NCBI GenBank assembly: GCA_035771165.1
Contig: JAWNZC010000322.1
Location: 10,429,001 to 10,493,000, forward strand
DNA from: Paragorgia papillata
Taxonomy: Eukaryota > Cnidaria > Anthozoa > Scleralcyonacea > Coralliidae
Length of the DNA stretch: 64,000 nucleotides
Reading direction: 5' to 3'
Shown one piece after another: positions 10,943 through 19,073 of the stretch. Positions within the stretch are counted from its first letter, which is position 1; each line of letters begins with the position of its first letter. The notes below the pieces were generated by a model. That model did not search any database, had not been told where the DNA came from, and saw only the letters and a program-made list of their open reading frames with translations. Both the position numbers and the translations under genes were made by a program.

Positions 10943-11135
10943 AAACAACATTAATGTTGCAAAGTGTGAATTCAAATCTAAAACTTGGTTTGATATTGGT
11001 AAACTTATTTTTAATCTCACAAATGGTAGCAACGAAGGATACAACCTTTGGGTGATGTATAGCAAATACGACCAAAAAAATTTTAACGAATCTTGTTGTA
11101 TTGAATACTGGGTTTACCTTATGAACAACGCTTAA
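10932..11135 (+). CDS. Small stand-alone PriCT-2-like protein
   Basis: A 67-residue protein that is almost entirely one PriCT-2-like module: KTWFDIGKLIFNLTNGSNEG, then YNLWVMYSKYD, then CCIEYWVYL. It starts inside the last codons of the preceding PriCT-2 gene, preceded by TTTTAAATAAAGATG, and the two modules look like a duplication. Small size lowers confidence, but the conserved W/G/LW/C-x3-W spacing argues it is real. Confidence 0.55.
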   Translation: MLVKNNINVAKCEFKSKTWFDIGKLIFNLTNGSNEGYNLWVMYSKYDQKNFNESCCIEYWVYLMNNA

Positions 11136-11165
11136 AATTGATTTTTTTATTATAATAATAAAGAG

Positions 11166-11402
11166 ATGAATAACGAATTACAATACGAAGATCCAGAAGG
11201 TTACATAGTTGTTTCAAACCAAGAACTGTATTGGTTTAGTAATTTAACTGAGCTTTTTGACACATTTGGTGATCGTGTAGAATGGGATTTTGAAAACGAA
11301 GTTTACATTATACCAAATGAAAACTTTGAAGTTGATGAAGAATTAAGTAATTGGTTGGATGAAGAAGATTTACCAGAATCTACAGCTACTGATGAACTTT
11401 AA
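11166..11402 (+). CDS. Small acidic protein
   Basis: A 78-residue, very acidic protein (many D/E, C-terminal LDEEDLPE). I do not recognise a family. It could mimic DNA or bind basic proteins, but nothing in the sequence proves this. The start follows TTATAATAATAAAGAGATG, matching the promoter of 10130. A perfect 28-bp palindrome begins 12 bases after the stop. Confidence 0.55.
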   Translation: MNNELQYEDPEGYIVVSNQELYWFSNLTELFDTFGDRVEWDFENEVYIIPNENFEVDEELSNWLDEEDLPESTATDEL

Positions 11403-11413
11403 TTAAAAAAAAA

Positions 11414-11441
11414 AAATTCCTATTTTTAAAAATAGGAATTT
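11414..11441. terminator. Perfect 28-bp palindrome between convergent genes
   Basis: AAATTCCTATTTTT is followed directly by its reverse complement, between the stops at 11402 (plus) and 11448 (minus). A probable bidirectional 3'-end signal; function inferred from position. Confidence 0.6.
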
Positions 11442-11447
11442 AAAAGC

Positions 11448-11849
11448 TTATATCAACTTGTGTAACAACCACCCACCACCAGCACCTGCTAATCCAACAG
11501 CCATAATTTGATATTTTTTCATTTCAGGCGATGGTTGGTAATAGTCTTCTAATTTTGGTGGTGGGATATTTCTTATGTTCCGAACTTGTTGTAGTTCTGC
11601 AAGTGCTTTGTTGGTGTCTTTAATATCACCTTTTGCATTGTAAAGTTCTTCTTGAAGTTTTTTTTCCTTGTTTCTTGCTGCTGTCTCTTGCTCACGGAAG
11701 GCTTCGTTAGCCTTTTGCTGTTCTTCCATTGCGTGGTTGTGTCTTTTCGCTTCTTCTTGGTAACCTTTTTTGTTAAACGTTGAGAATAAGTAACCAGCTC
11801 CTGCAAAGGCAACCGCATTAAATAATCCTCCTGCTATCATTGATACCAT
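11448..11849 (-). CDS. Membrane protein with two hydrophobic ends and a central coiled coil
   Basis: A 133-residue protein. Hydrophobic segments lie at about 3-24 and 113-131, and a charged Glu/Lys/Gln-rich coiled coil spans about 30-88. The family is not recognised. It is in the minus-strand capsid block, so a virion membrane or internal structural role is possible. Its start lies in TATAAATAAATG. Confidence 0.6.
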   Translation of the reverse strand: MVSMIAGGLFNAVAFAGAGYLFSTFNKKGYQEEAKRHNHAMEEQQKANEAFREQETAARNKEKKLQEELYNAKGDIKDTNKALAELQQVRNIRNIPPPKLEDYYQPSPEMKKYQIMAVGLAGAGGGWLLHKLI

Positions 11850-11860
11850 TTATTTATACT

Positions 11861-12082
11861 TTAAACCTTAAGAGGGATATACCCCGCGGTTTGACCCTTT
11901 TTTACCAAAAAGCTACCAACTGCAACAGCGACAGCTAACTTTGCGGCATCCTTTAGACTGGCTGGTGCTGCTAAAGGCTGACCAGCCACTTTTTTAGAAA
12001 CCATACTTACAACTACGGCTCCTGCGGTAACTAACGCAGCTTCGTACAAATCTTGCATTACTTCACGTTTTGTTTCAATCAT
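11861..12082 (-). CDS. Small hydrophobic protein, probable membrane protein
   Basis: A 73-residue, alanine/valine-rich protein with hydrophobic stretches at about 14-28 and 44-62. Not recognised. It is in the capsid block just upstream of the 133-residue membrane protein, with an 11-bp gap. The start lies in CTATAATAAATG, the shared late-type motif. Confidence 0.55.
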   Translation of the reverse strand: MIETKREVMQDLYEAALVTAGAVVVSMVSKKVAGQPLAAPASLKDAAKLAVAVAVGSFLVKKGQTAGYIPLKV

Positions 12083-12108
12083 TTATTATAGTAGAATTTT
12101 ACAAAGTT

Positions 12109-12192
12109 CTAGTTCAGATGTATCGTTAGGTAATGATCCTGATTTTTGTTGCATGTTACACTTGCTTTTTCAAAACCATAATTTAGTGTCAT
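12109..12192 (-). CDS. Possible 27-residue mini-protein
   Basis: An open frame of 27 codons fills the gap between the 73-residue gene and the penton-like gene. It begins two bases after the penton-like stop and follows GATAAAATAAAATG. There is nothing to compare it with. I list it only because of the start motif and the otherwise unexplained gap. Confidence 0.22.
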   Translation of the reverse strand: MTLNYGFEKASVTCNKNQDHYLTIHLN

Positions 12193-12193
12193 T

Positions 12194-12832
12194 TTATTTT
12201 ATCGTTATTTCTAACAATATGTCGCCAATCTCATGGCTTACCGAAAACTTTAGTTCGTTATAAATTCCGTCGTTTAGTTTGGTTTCACTGTTGATGTTGT
12301 CGTAGTGTGTAACGGTGCCCTTTAATGACTGGGTGGTTGTAATTGGAAGAATTGCGATGGACCCATCCCGTTGACCTTGAAATGATGTTTTGTTTTTGTT
12401 AACAGCACTACACTTAATGTTAATATATTTTAAACCAAGGTTAACATTAACAGATGTGTTAGAAGTCCAACCACTTCCTTTTGGAATAACCATCCGTGTT
12501 TCAGAAAATCCAAGAATTGGAGCCAGTTTTTCAAGGGAAAGGATTTCTGTTGGTGTAATTTTAATTTTTTGCGAATAATGTACTAGCTCTGCTTTTGCGT
12601 TTACTTCCGCTAATTTTTCAACAATCATGTTGGCGGTCCAATAACCAGGTTTAAACCATAATTTTTTACTACCATTTGCGATAAAAATAGGATCTGTAAT
12701 GTTATTAAAATCCCAAAACACACTTGCACACTTTACTGTCATTGTTTTGTTTTCGATGACTAAAGGTTCATCAAATTTAACAATGGTTTCCATTTCATTG
12801 TTTTTTTCCATGAAGATTCTTAAAAGACTCAT
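12194..12832 (-). CDS. Minor capsid (penton-like) protein
   Basis: A 212-residue protein. It lies directly downstream of the ATPase, where Polintons keep the minor capsid gene. The C-terminal half has strand-rich stretches typical of penton proteins: LKYINIKCSAV, then SIAILPITTT, and a closing EIGDILLEITIK. This fits a single jelly roll that would form capsid vertices. The call rests on position and pattern, as sequence similarity in this family is weak. The start follows TTTAAATAAATG. Confidence 0.65.
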   Translation of the reverse strand: MSLLRIFMEKNNEMETIVKFDEPLVIENKTMTVKCASVFWDFNNITDPIFIANGSKKLWFKPGYWTANMIVEKLAEVNAKAELVHYSQKIKITPTEILSLEKLAPILGFSETRMVIPKGSGWTSNTSVNVNLGLKYINIKCSAVNKNKTSFQGQRDGSIAILPITTTQSLKGTVTHYDNINSETKLNDGIYNELKFSVSHEIGDILLEITIK

Positions 12833-12844
12833 TTATTTAAAAAA

Positions 12845-12877
12845 AAAAATCATATGCCAACAAAACATATGATTTTT
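12845..12877. terminator. Hairpin downstream of the packaging ATPase gene
   Basis: AAAAATCATATG and CATATGATTTTT form a 12-bp stem around a 9-base loop, 8 bases after the ATPase stop and just before the penton-like gene. Confidence 0.55.
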
Positions 12878-12884
12878 ACACTTT

Positions 12885-13469
12885 TTATACTATTTCATGA
12901 TTGTATGGGTGTTTTAGGTTGATCTCTAACCTACTATATTTTTTTTCTTTCAATGTTTCTTTGATTTTTTTTTCTTCATCTTTTGAAACGTCTAAATAAT
13001 CATCTAGGATAATCTGCATATCCTTTTTGTTTGGATTGTAAAAAGACACTAGTTTTGATATGTTTTCTCTATACGGTTTTGCAATACTTGTTAGTTGTTG
13101 TGTAATCACTATTGTGCTAATAAGCATATGCCTTGCACCAAATCCAAGTTTTACCAACTCACTAGTTCGGTTTTTTACCGACTGTCCAGCAGCGCAGTCA
13201 TCAAGTATGATTAACGATGGACTTCCTTTACAATATTCCACAACAAATTTCAGAAGCTCATCTGTTTGATCCTGGTTACAGGGTATAACAAAGAAGTTTG
13301 AATCGTTTAAATGTTTCCAGTTTAGATAGGTTTTATTCCACTCAAAAGTTGGACAAATTAAAAATATGTTTTCAAACTGTTTATAACATTTTTCTTCTAA
13401 CATTTCAAGAAGGTAATGTGTTTTTCCACATCCCGTCATTCCGACTATTATCATGTTAAATGAATTCAT
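12885..13469 (-). CDS. A32-like genome-packaging ATPase (FtsK/HerA superfamily)
   Basis: A 194-residue protein. The Walker A motif is GMTGCGKTHY at about 10-19 and Walker B is SLIILDDCAA at about 85-94. A conserved Gln/Thr stretch follows (STIVITQQ, about 117-124). Length and motif order match the packaging ATPases of Polintons, virophages and NCLDVs, which pump DNA into preformed capsids. It is placed between the major and minor capsid genes, 13 bp after the major capsid stop. The start lies in GTAAATAAATG. Confidence 0.9.
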   Translation of the reverse strand: MNSFNMIIVGMTGCGKTHYLLEMLEEKCYKQFENIFLICPTFEWNKTYLNWKHLNDSNFFVIPCNQDQTDELLKFVVEYCKGSPSLIILDDCAAGQSVKNRTSELVKLGFGARHMLISTIVITQQLTSIAKPYRENISKLVSFYNPNKKDMQIILDDYLDVSKDEEKKIKETLKEKKYSRLEINLKHPYNHEIV

Positions 13470-13482
13470 TTATTTACTTTGT

Positions 13483-14691
13483 TTAGTAAGTAACTCCTCG
13501 GAAGTCGCCTGCTTGCACCTTTAGAACTCCATCTGAAAGTATAAAAATATAACAGTTAAGGTTTACAGTTGTTGCTTTTTTTGTAATTTCCAGCATGATA
13601 CCAGATTGGGTTGACAAAAGTTTTGTTCCATGTCCGTATAATTCGTTGTCGTCAATGGTTCTAAGATCGACTACCAAAGCAAACTTGTCGCCGGTGAAGA
13701 AGCTACTTGCGGTAACAGCACTGGTGTCCTGTTTAAAAAGTCTTTCTGCCTCTTCAAACAGTCTTCTTTTAATTATTCCCTGCGAGTAAACACTGTTAGG
13801 AATACCTTCAATGGTAACTTTCACGTTTTCAATGTTTGGGAAAACAAACTCTTCGGATCCACCACGGGTTCCCTTTGTGAAAAGCATTACAACAGCTTTC
13901 ATACTTTTTCGTGGTAAATTAATGGTTTCGTTAACAAGAGTTGTTGTTTTGTTCCATTCCACCTTTTTTAAAAGGGTAGCGTGTTCAAAACTAAGACTTC
14001 TCCCTGCGTTGTATCCACTTTCGACTTCGCGAACAAGGTCGTTGTTGGTGATGGTTTCAAATTCCAGTTCAATGTTTTCTAAGCTATATCCTTCAACTGC
14101 TTGGTTGTTTTGTGCTTGCATAATTTCGCTGGCTTGTGGAAGAGTGATAATATACTGTAAATCGTTGCTCATGTTGTAAGGAGCGTATAAACCATGGTCC
14201 ATAAGAATTTTTCCTAGTTGAATTCTTTGCTTGTTGCCGTAAACTGAGGCGTACACATCAGATGTGGCATCATCCGACTTTGAGATAACTTTACGTTGGT
14301 TTTCGGTGGCAATACCATCCTCCAGCATGTTGGCACGGTCGTCGCTATTTAACCACAGATCTTCGTAGGTTCTAAGTAAACTTTCACCTGTATTGTCGTA
14401 AATAATTTCACCTGCAAATTTAACTTTTAGTTGCTTTTGAAGTTGTTTTGCAAGGTTGTTGTTAAACCACGACTTGGTGTTTGCATTTTTAAAGTCAAAA
14501 ACCAAAAACATTTTGTCTGGAACAAGAGTTGTCCCAGGTTTAAGTTTTGGAATTTGAATATAAATTTCTTCTCCTGGGTTAGCTTTGTTAGGATTAAATG
14601 TTGTAACATGTCTTGTACGTTCACCAGTTATTTCGCTTTTTTGTAAACGTTTATAACCTGGTTTTAACATAGTTTGTCGTTCCTTATTCAT
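13483..14691 (-). CDS. Major capsid protein, double jelly-roll type
   Basis: A 402-residue protein in the expected place beside the packaging ATPase. The N-terminal half has KPGTTLVPDKMFLVFDFKN, then FAGEIIYDN and YEDLWLNSDDRANM. It then shows the pattern QLGKILMDHGLYAPYNMSND seen in Polinton and adintovirus major capsids, with more strand-rich sequence to the end. It would form hexon-like trimers. At about 400 residues it is shorter than many Polinton capsids (often 500 or more), so loops may be reduced. The start follows CTATAATAAATG. Confidence 0.8.
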   Translation of the reverse strand: MNKERQTMLKPGYKRLQKSEITGERTRHVTTFNPNKANPGEEIYIQIPKLKPGTTLVPDKMFLVFDFKNANTKSWFNNNLAKQLQKQLKVKFAGEIIYDNTGESLLRTYEDLWLNSDDRANMLEDGIATENQRKVISKSDDATSDVYASVYGNKQRIQLGKILMDHGLYAPYNMSNDLQYIITLPQASEIMQAQNNQAVEGYSLENIELEFETITNNDLVREVESGYNAGRSLSFEHATLLKKVEWNKTTTLVNETINLPRKSMKAVVMLFTKGTRGGSEEFVFPNIENVKVTIEGIPNSVYSQGIIKRRLFEEAERLFKQDTSAVTASSFFTGDKFALVVDLRTIDDNELYGHGTKLLSTQSGIMLEITKKATTVNLNCYIFILSDGVLKVQAGDFRGVTY

Positions 14692-14719
14692 TTATTATAG
14701 TGTAATTTTTATAACAAAA

Positions 14720-15061
14720 TTATATATCATCGTTATCAAGATTGTTAAACACCACTTCTTTTGATACTTTTTTAGGTTCTACTTTTTCTTTTTTTTTTGT
14801 CCCAGTGTACTGCTTCCATACAATGTATGTTCCTATTACACCAGTTACAGCACCAACTATACTTAGTGATGTTGTTAACCCAGGTAACACTAAAGATTCG
14901 CCTTCACCGCTTTGCTCTTCGTTTTGCTGTTGAAGGGCTTCCTTTTTCTTAGCTTTTGCGTTTTTGCTTATTTCAGCTAGTCTGTATCCTTGTGCAACTC
15001 TTTTTGGGTTTTTTACCCTTGTTACTTCTTCAGATTTTGTAATAGTTCGTTGTTCATTCAT
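14720..15061 (-). CDS. Single-pass membrane protein of the capsid block
   Basis: A 113-residue protein. It has a basic N-terminal half with Lys/Gln/Glu-rich helix (about 30-50), a hydrophobic segment LSIVGAVTGVIGTYIVW (about 66-82) and a Lys/Glu-rich tail. Not recognised. It is upstream of and co-directional with the major capsid gene, separated by 28 bp. The start lies in CATAATAAATG. Confidence 0.55.
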   Translation of the reverse strand: MNEQRTITKSEEVTRVKNPKRVAQGYRLAEISKNAKAKKKEALQQQNEEQSGEGESLVLPGLTTSLSIVGAVTGVIGTYIVWKQYTGTKKKEKVEPKKVSKEVVFNNLDNDDI

Positions 15062-15095
15062 TTATTATGACGGAATTAACACATTTGCTATTTTT

Positions 15096-15247
15096 GCTAT
15101 TTTGTATTATAATTTTGCTATTTTGTATGTAATAGCTAGTTATACAGCTAGCTATTTTGTATTATAATTTTGCTATTTTGTATGTAATAGCTAGTTATAC
15201 AGCTAGCTATTTTGTATTATAATTTTGCTATTTTGTATGTAATAGCT
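15096..15247. repeat. Tandem 55-bp repeats in a divergent promoter
   Basis: Two full copies (15096-15150, 15151-15205) and one 42-bp partial copy lie between the minus gene starting at 15061 and the plus resolvase gene at 15273. Each contains two TTGCTATTTTGTAT units and a CTAGTTATACAGCTAG stretch. They could be iterated binding sites, an origin or an enhancer; function unknown. Confidence 0.9.
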
Positions 15248-15272
15248 CTAGCTGTCAAAACATACAAAATAA

Positions 15273-15788
15273 ATGTTAATATTATCCATAGACATTGGAA
15301 TTAAAATTTTTTGTTACAGTGTGGAAGAATATACAAAGGATCCGCTTTCTGGTTGTGTGAAAGAACTAAAAAATTCATGTTTGGCAAAAAATGGGAGGAA
15401 GGAGGTTTCAACTGCGGTTCTCAATAGCGTTTCTGGTATCATTCAAAATGTTTTTAAAACATTTGCGGTTACTAATGTTTTAATAGAAAAACAAGTTAGA
15501 CAAAACACAAACTGTATACGACTAATGCAGCACGTTTGGACCTTAGTTTCTTTGCTGTATCCTAACGTGGAACTAGAACTGTACCCCCCAAAATTTAAAA
15601 CAAGTGTGTTTGGGGTTAAGCTTGGCGATCACAGATCGCGTAAAAAGTGGGCTGTACAATACGCTAAAAAATTGATGGAAGAACGCGGTGATCAAGAAAC
15701 CTTACTTTTACTTGATGTTAAAAAAGCAGATGATATGGCAGACTGTTTGTTGATGAGTCTTAGCTGGATGTACAGAAAGTATGGTTAA
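15273..15788 (+). CDS. RuvC-like Holliday junction resolvase (poxvirus A22-like)
   Basis: A 171-residue protein with an RNase H-fold resolvase layout: SIDIGIK with Asp7, NVLIEKQ with Glu72, and KKADDMADCLL with Asp154 and Asp157. These are four acidic residues in the order and spacing of RuvC/A22. It would cut branched DNA, for example resolving replication or packaging intermediates. The start lies in CAAAATAAATG. The stop codon directly abuts the stop of the convergent minus gene (15789). A resolvase is not part of the usual Polinton core set as I know it. Confidence 0.75.
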   Translation: MLILSIDIGIKIFCYSVEEYTKDPLSGCVKELKNSCLAKNGRKEVSTAVLNSVSGIIQNVFKTFAVTNVLIEKQVRQNTNCIRLMQHVWTLVSLLYPNVELELYPPKFKTSVFGVKLGDHRSRKKWAVQYAKKLMEERGDQETLLLLDVKKADDMADCLLMSLSWMYRKYG

Positions 15789-17261
15789 TTAGAAAAATTT
15801 GTAAAATGTGAAAAAGGTGCCAGTAAGAAAAGCTCCAAAAACTAATGGTAATACAAGCGGTGAATCATGGTTTGCCGGTAACCGAGTTGTTACGCTCTGC
15901 TGTTTTGCTGGTATTCGAGTTGTTACGCTCTGCTGTGGAATATTAACCACTTTGTTAATATTCTTATTGTTGCCAAATGTCATCTTACCTGTTGCTAGTG
16001 TTAGTGTGTTGTTAAATCCGCTAATAGGATTAATAAGAATTCTCATATCTGACGGAATAAGAATTAAACCCGGTGAAACGGCAAAATTTAGAATTACATT
16101 GGTACTTTTGATAGCTGTACGCATATTTGAAATGGCAACAGTTGTATCATCTTGAGCTATTGTATCTTTAACAAGTTTTAAGAAAACATCCTGCGTTTGT
16201 GTACTTTTGGCTCCTTGATCTATGATACTCCATCTGGTTCTTGCTTGCGCGCCTAAAATACAGTAAACATAGCTTTCTATGGATTGTTGAAATAGTTTTT
16301 GTCCTAATGGTGTTATTCCATTTGAGGTTTTTGGGATAAAAAGCTGGTAATCATTACCTTCTTTTGGTTTGCCTCCCATATATTTTTCATATTTTAAATT
16401 TGCTCCGTAATTAATGTAATTTGCATGGTTTTTTACATACCTCATGTTTCTTATAATATAACCTAGACTTTCTTGCTGTTTTAAAAAATCTTCTAGTTTC
16501 GTTGTCGTGTCACTGTATTGTGTCCTCCAAATTTTTCTAACTGGTGTGTGTTCTTGTAAAAAATCTAAATGTTTTCCTGACATATATTTTTTAAGTTTTT
16601 TGGGGTTTCGTAAAAACCTTCTTAAATGGTAGGCAAGGTGGTACTGGGTTATACTTGTAATTATATTTGATCTTGCTCTTGGAATTTTGTTTAAAAAATG
16701 TTTTTCTGAAATTCCACACAAATTGGTAGCAACATAAGTAGCTGCTATTGCTGTAAAGTATGGATTATTTAAGTAATCAAAGTCTTCTTTTGAATATGGT
16801 TTCTCTGGTTCGTTGGCTGGTTTTATGTAAGTTGTATTTAGTTCTTCAAAATGTGCTGTAAACTTTTTCTTTTCAGTTACAAAAATAGCAAAGACATTTA
16901 AGTTTAATGTGAATTTTTCATTAAGTCCAGGATCCGGTGAATCTTGGGTGACAGACCATTCTTTTGGCCAGTATAGGTGGTTAACCCAATTAGGGTTGTT
17001 TTTAAAGGTGTCTGATGTGATGTTGATAGTTGAGGAGTCATTTAATTTAAAAAGCACCTCCCTAGAGTCAACCTCTCCTTTGTTATTAAGCCAAATAGAA
17101 AAAATAAACCTGCTTACATCAGCATTTGGATATTTTTCTAAAAACTCATTACGAAGTTTGGCTTTTTCTATTGGTCCACCTTTAACTGCACCTTTGTAGT
17201 CTTTTTCATACAACGTCTTAAGACGTTGTAGTTCTTTTGGTGAGTAAACATTAGTCATCAT
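15789..17261 (-). CDS. Large unrecognised protein with C-terminal membrane anchor
   Basis: A 490-residue protein. The body is mixed and globular, with IQYHLAYHLRRFLRN-like basic helix near 210-225. Near the end, two copies of PAKQQSVTTR-type sequence precede a final hydrophobic segment LVLPLVFGAFLTGTFFTFY, giving a tail-anchored layout. I do not recognise a family. It is probably structural, given its late-type start (TAAATAAAATG) and size. It begins ATGATG, so the exact start may be either codon. It is divergent from the integrase with only 18 bp between start codons. Confidence 0.6.
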   Translation of the reverse strand: MMTNVYSPKELQRLKTLYEKDYKGAVKGGPIEKAKLRNEFLEKYPNADVSRFIFSIWLNNKGEVDSREVLFKLNDSSTINITSDTFKNNPNWVNHLYWPKEWSVTQDSPDPGLNEKFTLNLNVFAIFVTEKKKFTAHFEELNTTYIKPANEPEKPYSKEDFDYLNNPYFTAIAATYVATNLCGISEKHFLNKIPRARSNIITSITQYHLAYHLRRFLRNPKKLKKYMSGKHLDFLQEHTPVRKIWRTQYSDTTTKLEDFLKQQESLGYIIRNMRYVKNHANYINYGANLKYEKYMGGKPKEGNDYQLFIPKTSNGITPLGQKLFQQSIESYVYCILGAQARTRWSIIDQGAKSTQTQDVFLKLVKDTIAQDDTTVAISNMRTAIKSTNVILNFAVSPGLILIPSDMRILINPISGFNNTLTLATGKMTFGNNKNINKVVNIPQQSVTTRIPAKQQSVTTRLPANHDSPLVLPLVFGAFLTGTFFTFYKFF

Positions 17262-17279
17262 TTTATTTATAAATAAAAA
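17262..17279. promoter_or_regulatory. 18-bp bidirectional start region
   Basis: The start codons of the minus gene (17261) and the integrase (17280) are separated only by 18 bases containing the perfect palindrome TTTATTTATAAATAAA. Each direction reads TAAATAAA and then the start codon, so one palindrome can serve both genes. Confidence 0.65.
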
Positions 17280-19073
17280 ATGACTACTTTAACACAAAAA
17301 CCAAACGGTTTTCACCGCGAAAAGCGAAGCGAAGTCGCAGACGACTCTTCGATTTTAACGCTACTTGACCTTGAGTTAAGAAACATATATTACAATCCTG
17401 TAACCGGTTACCAAAGTGCGGAAAAGCTTTACCAAAAGGCGGTTGAAGAAAATGTGGAAGGAGTTACAAGAAAGTTAGTTAAGGAGTGGTTATCTTCGCA
17501 AAGTACATACACACTACACAAACCGCTAAGAAAACCACGTAAAACGCAAAGGACTTTTGTTAAAAATTTAGCCGACCAGCTTCAAATGGACTTAGTGGAT
17601 ATGGCTAAGTTTAGTTTTGTAAACAAAAGATTTAACTGGATATTAACAGGAGTTGAAATTTTAAGTAGGTTTGCTTTTACCGTTCCTGTGCACAAAAAAA
17701 ATACAGAAAGTATGGTAGAAGGAGTTGGTAAAATGTTAAAGGAATTTAAACATCACTTCCAAAAGTATCCCGAGGTTGTTCAGTTTGATAATGGTAATGA
17801 ATTTTATAATGTTGGAGTGAAATCCCTTTTAAAATCTCATGACATAGAATACTTTTCAACACTTTCAGAACGTAAGGCAGCTATTGTAGAAAGATTTAAC
17901 AGAACATTAAAAACAAGGATGTGGAAATATTTTACCGCTGAACAAACTAAAACTTGGTTACCAGTTTTAGACAAACTCACCAAAAGTTATAACAACACAT
18001 TTCACTCAACCATTAAAAGAAAACCTAATAGCGTTAATTTTAATAACCAAGATGAGGTATTTTTAACTTTATACGGTTTACCACCGACAAAATTTCCAAC
18101 ACCCAAATTTAAGGTTGGCGATTATGTAAGAATATACAAATACAAAAAGAACTTTGCAAAGGGGTATGACCCTAATTTTACAAGTGAAGTTTTTAAAATA
18201 TCAGCTGTGTTTCGCGGTGATCCGGTGATGTACAACATTGAAGACAACTTAGGTGAAAATGTTATTGGAAAGTTTTACGATGAAGAGTTGGTCCAAGTTT
18301 ATACAATAAATAAAATGGAAGGATTTGAATTTAATACCTTTAATGAAAACAATGAAGCGGAAATGCGCGGTGAAGAGGAAACAAGCTTTATGGACAATGA
18401 TAATGACGACTTTGGTGGTTATGATGATGATGACTATGATGAAAACATTGATCTGGAAGGAAGACCAGATTTAGAGCCGTTTGATTCGAATGCGTGGGTA
18501 AAAGCACAAGACCCTAACGTAACAGTTGAAGAAAACGTTGAAGAAAATACAATACAAAACAAATATAAGCGATGGGAAACCTCTGAGAAAAGAAGAATTA
18601 CAAGAACGCGACAAGAATTTTTAAGAAACAACTTTAATCAAGAAATAGTGATGAAAGATGGTCCCACCTCAAGAGAACTAATTAACAAAAGTTTAATTTC
18701 AATAAGTGAAAAAACTGGAAAGGTAAACGGAATTCTTTATGACGGAACAAGAGTTGTTGTTCAAAAAGGAAAAGGATTTGTTTTAAGTACAAGTGAAAAA
18801 GCGCAACCGGCTGTGCAAAAATACATCCAACTTATGGAAAATGCGCGTTTTGAACATGGTGGAACCGCAAACGGGGCTATTGAGGAAACTGTTGGTAGCC
18901 TTCCTGGAACACCAAATGTTAATGGGATCAGAGCAAATGTTATCAATAACATCCAAGATGAAATAGAAATAGGTAACAATTCGATTGACAAAACACAACT
19001 CACAGATGAGGAACTAAGAGAACTTGGTGGAATACTAGCAACGGATGACATAAAAAAATTTAGACGCTGTTGA
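17280..19073 (+). CDS. Retroviral-type (DDE) integrase, fused in frame to a downstream late-gene-like segment
   Basis: The open frame is 597 residues. Residues about 90-225 are an rve integrase core: Asp104/Asp107 in QMDLVDM, Asp170 in QFDNGNEF and Glu204 in AAIVERFNRTLK. Residues about 280-345 look like an SH3/chromo-type DNA-binding tail (FKVGDYVRIYKYK). The enzyme would insert the element and create the 6-bp duplication. From Met346 (18315) the sequence becomes acidic (MDNDNDDFGGYDDDDYDE) and unlike integrases. That Met is preceded by ACAATAAATAAAATG, the late-type start motif, so residues 346 onward may be a separate gene fused by loss of a stop. Frame breaks follow near 19051 and 19267. 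Confidence 0.85.
   Translation: MTTLTQKPNGFHREKRSEVADDSSILTLLDLELRNIYYNPVTGYQSAEKLYQKAVEENVEGVTRKLVKEWLSSQSTYTLHKPLRKPRKTQRTFVKNLADQLQMDLVDMAKFSFVNKRFNWILTGVEILSRFAFTVPVHKKNTESMVEGVGKMLKEFKHHFQKYPEVVQFDNGNEFYNVGVKSLLKSHDIEYFSTLSERKAAIVERFNRTLKTRMWKYFTAEQTKTWLPVLDKLTKSYNNTFHSTIKRKPNSVNFNNQDEVFLTLYGLPPTKFPTPKFKVGDYVRIYKYKKNFAKGYDPNFTSEVFKISAVFRGDPVMYNIEDNLGENVIGKFYDEELVQVYTINKMEGFEFNTFNENNEAEMRGEEETSFMDNDNDDFGGYDDDDYDENIDLEGRPDLEPFDSNAWVKAQDPNVTVEENVEENTIQNKYKRWETSEKRRITRTRQEFLRNNFNQEIVMKDGPTSRELINKSLISISEKTGKVNGILYDGTRVVVQKGKGFVLSTSEKAQPAVQKYIQLMENARFEHGGTANGAIEETVGSLPGTPNVNGIRANVINNIQDEIEIGNNSIDKTQLTDEELRELGGILATDDIKKFRRC

Noticed and set aside
19050..19060. Programmed -1 frameshift at A AAA AAA in the integrase frame
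   Set aside because: The heptamer is in register, but a -1 slip meets a stop one codon later. Only a +1 shift or an indel reopens the frame, so damage or sequencing error is likelier.
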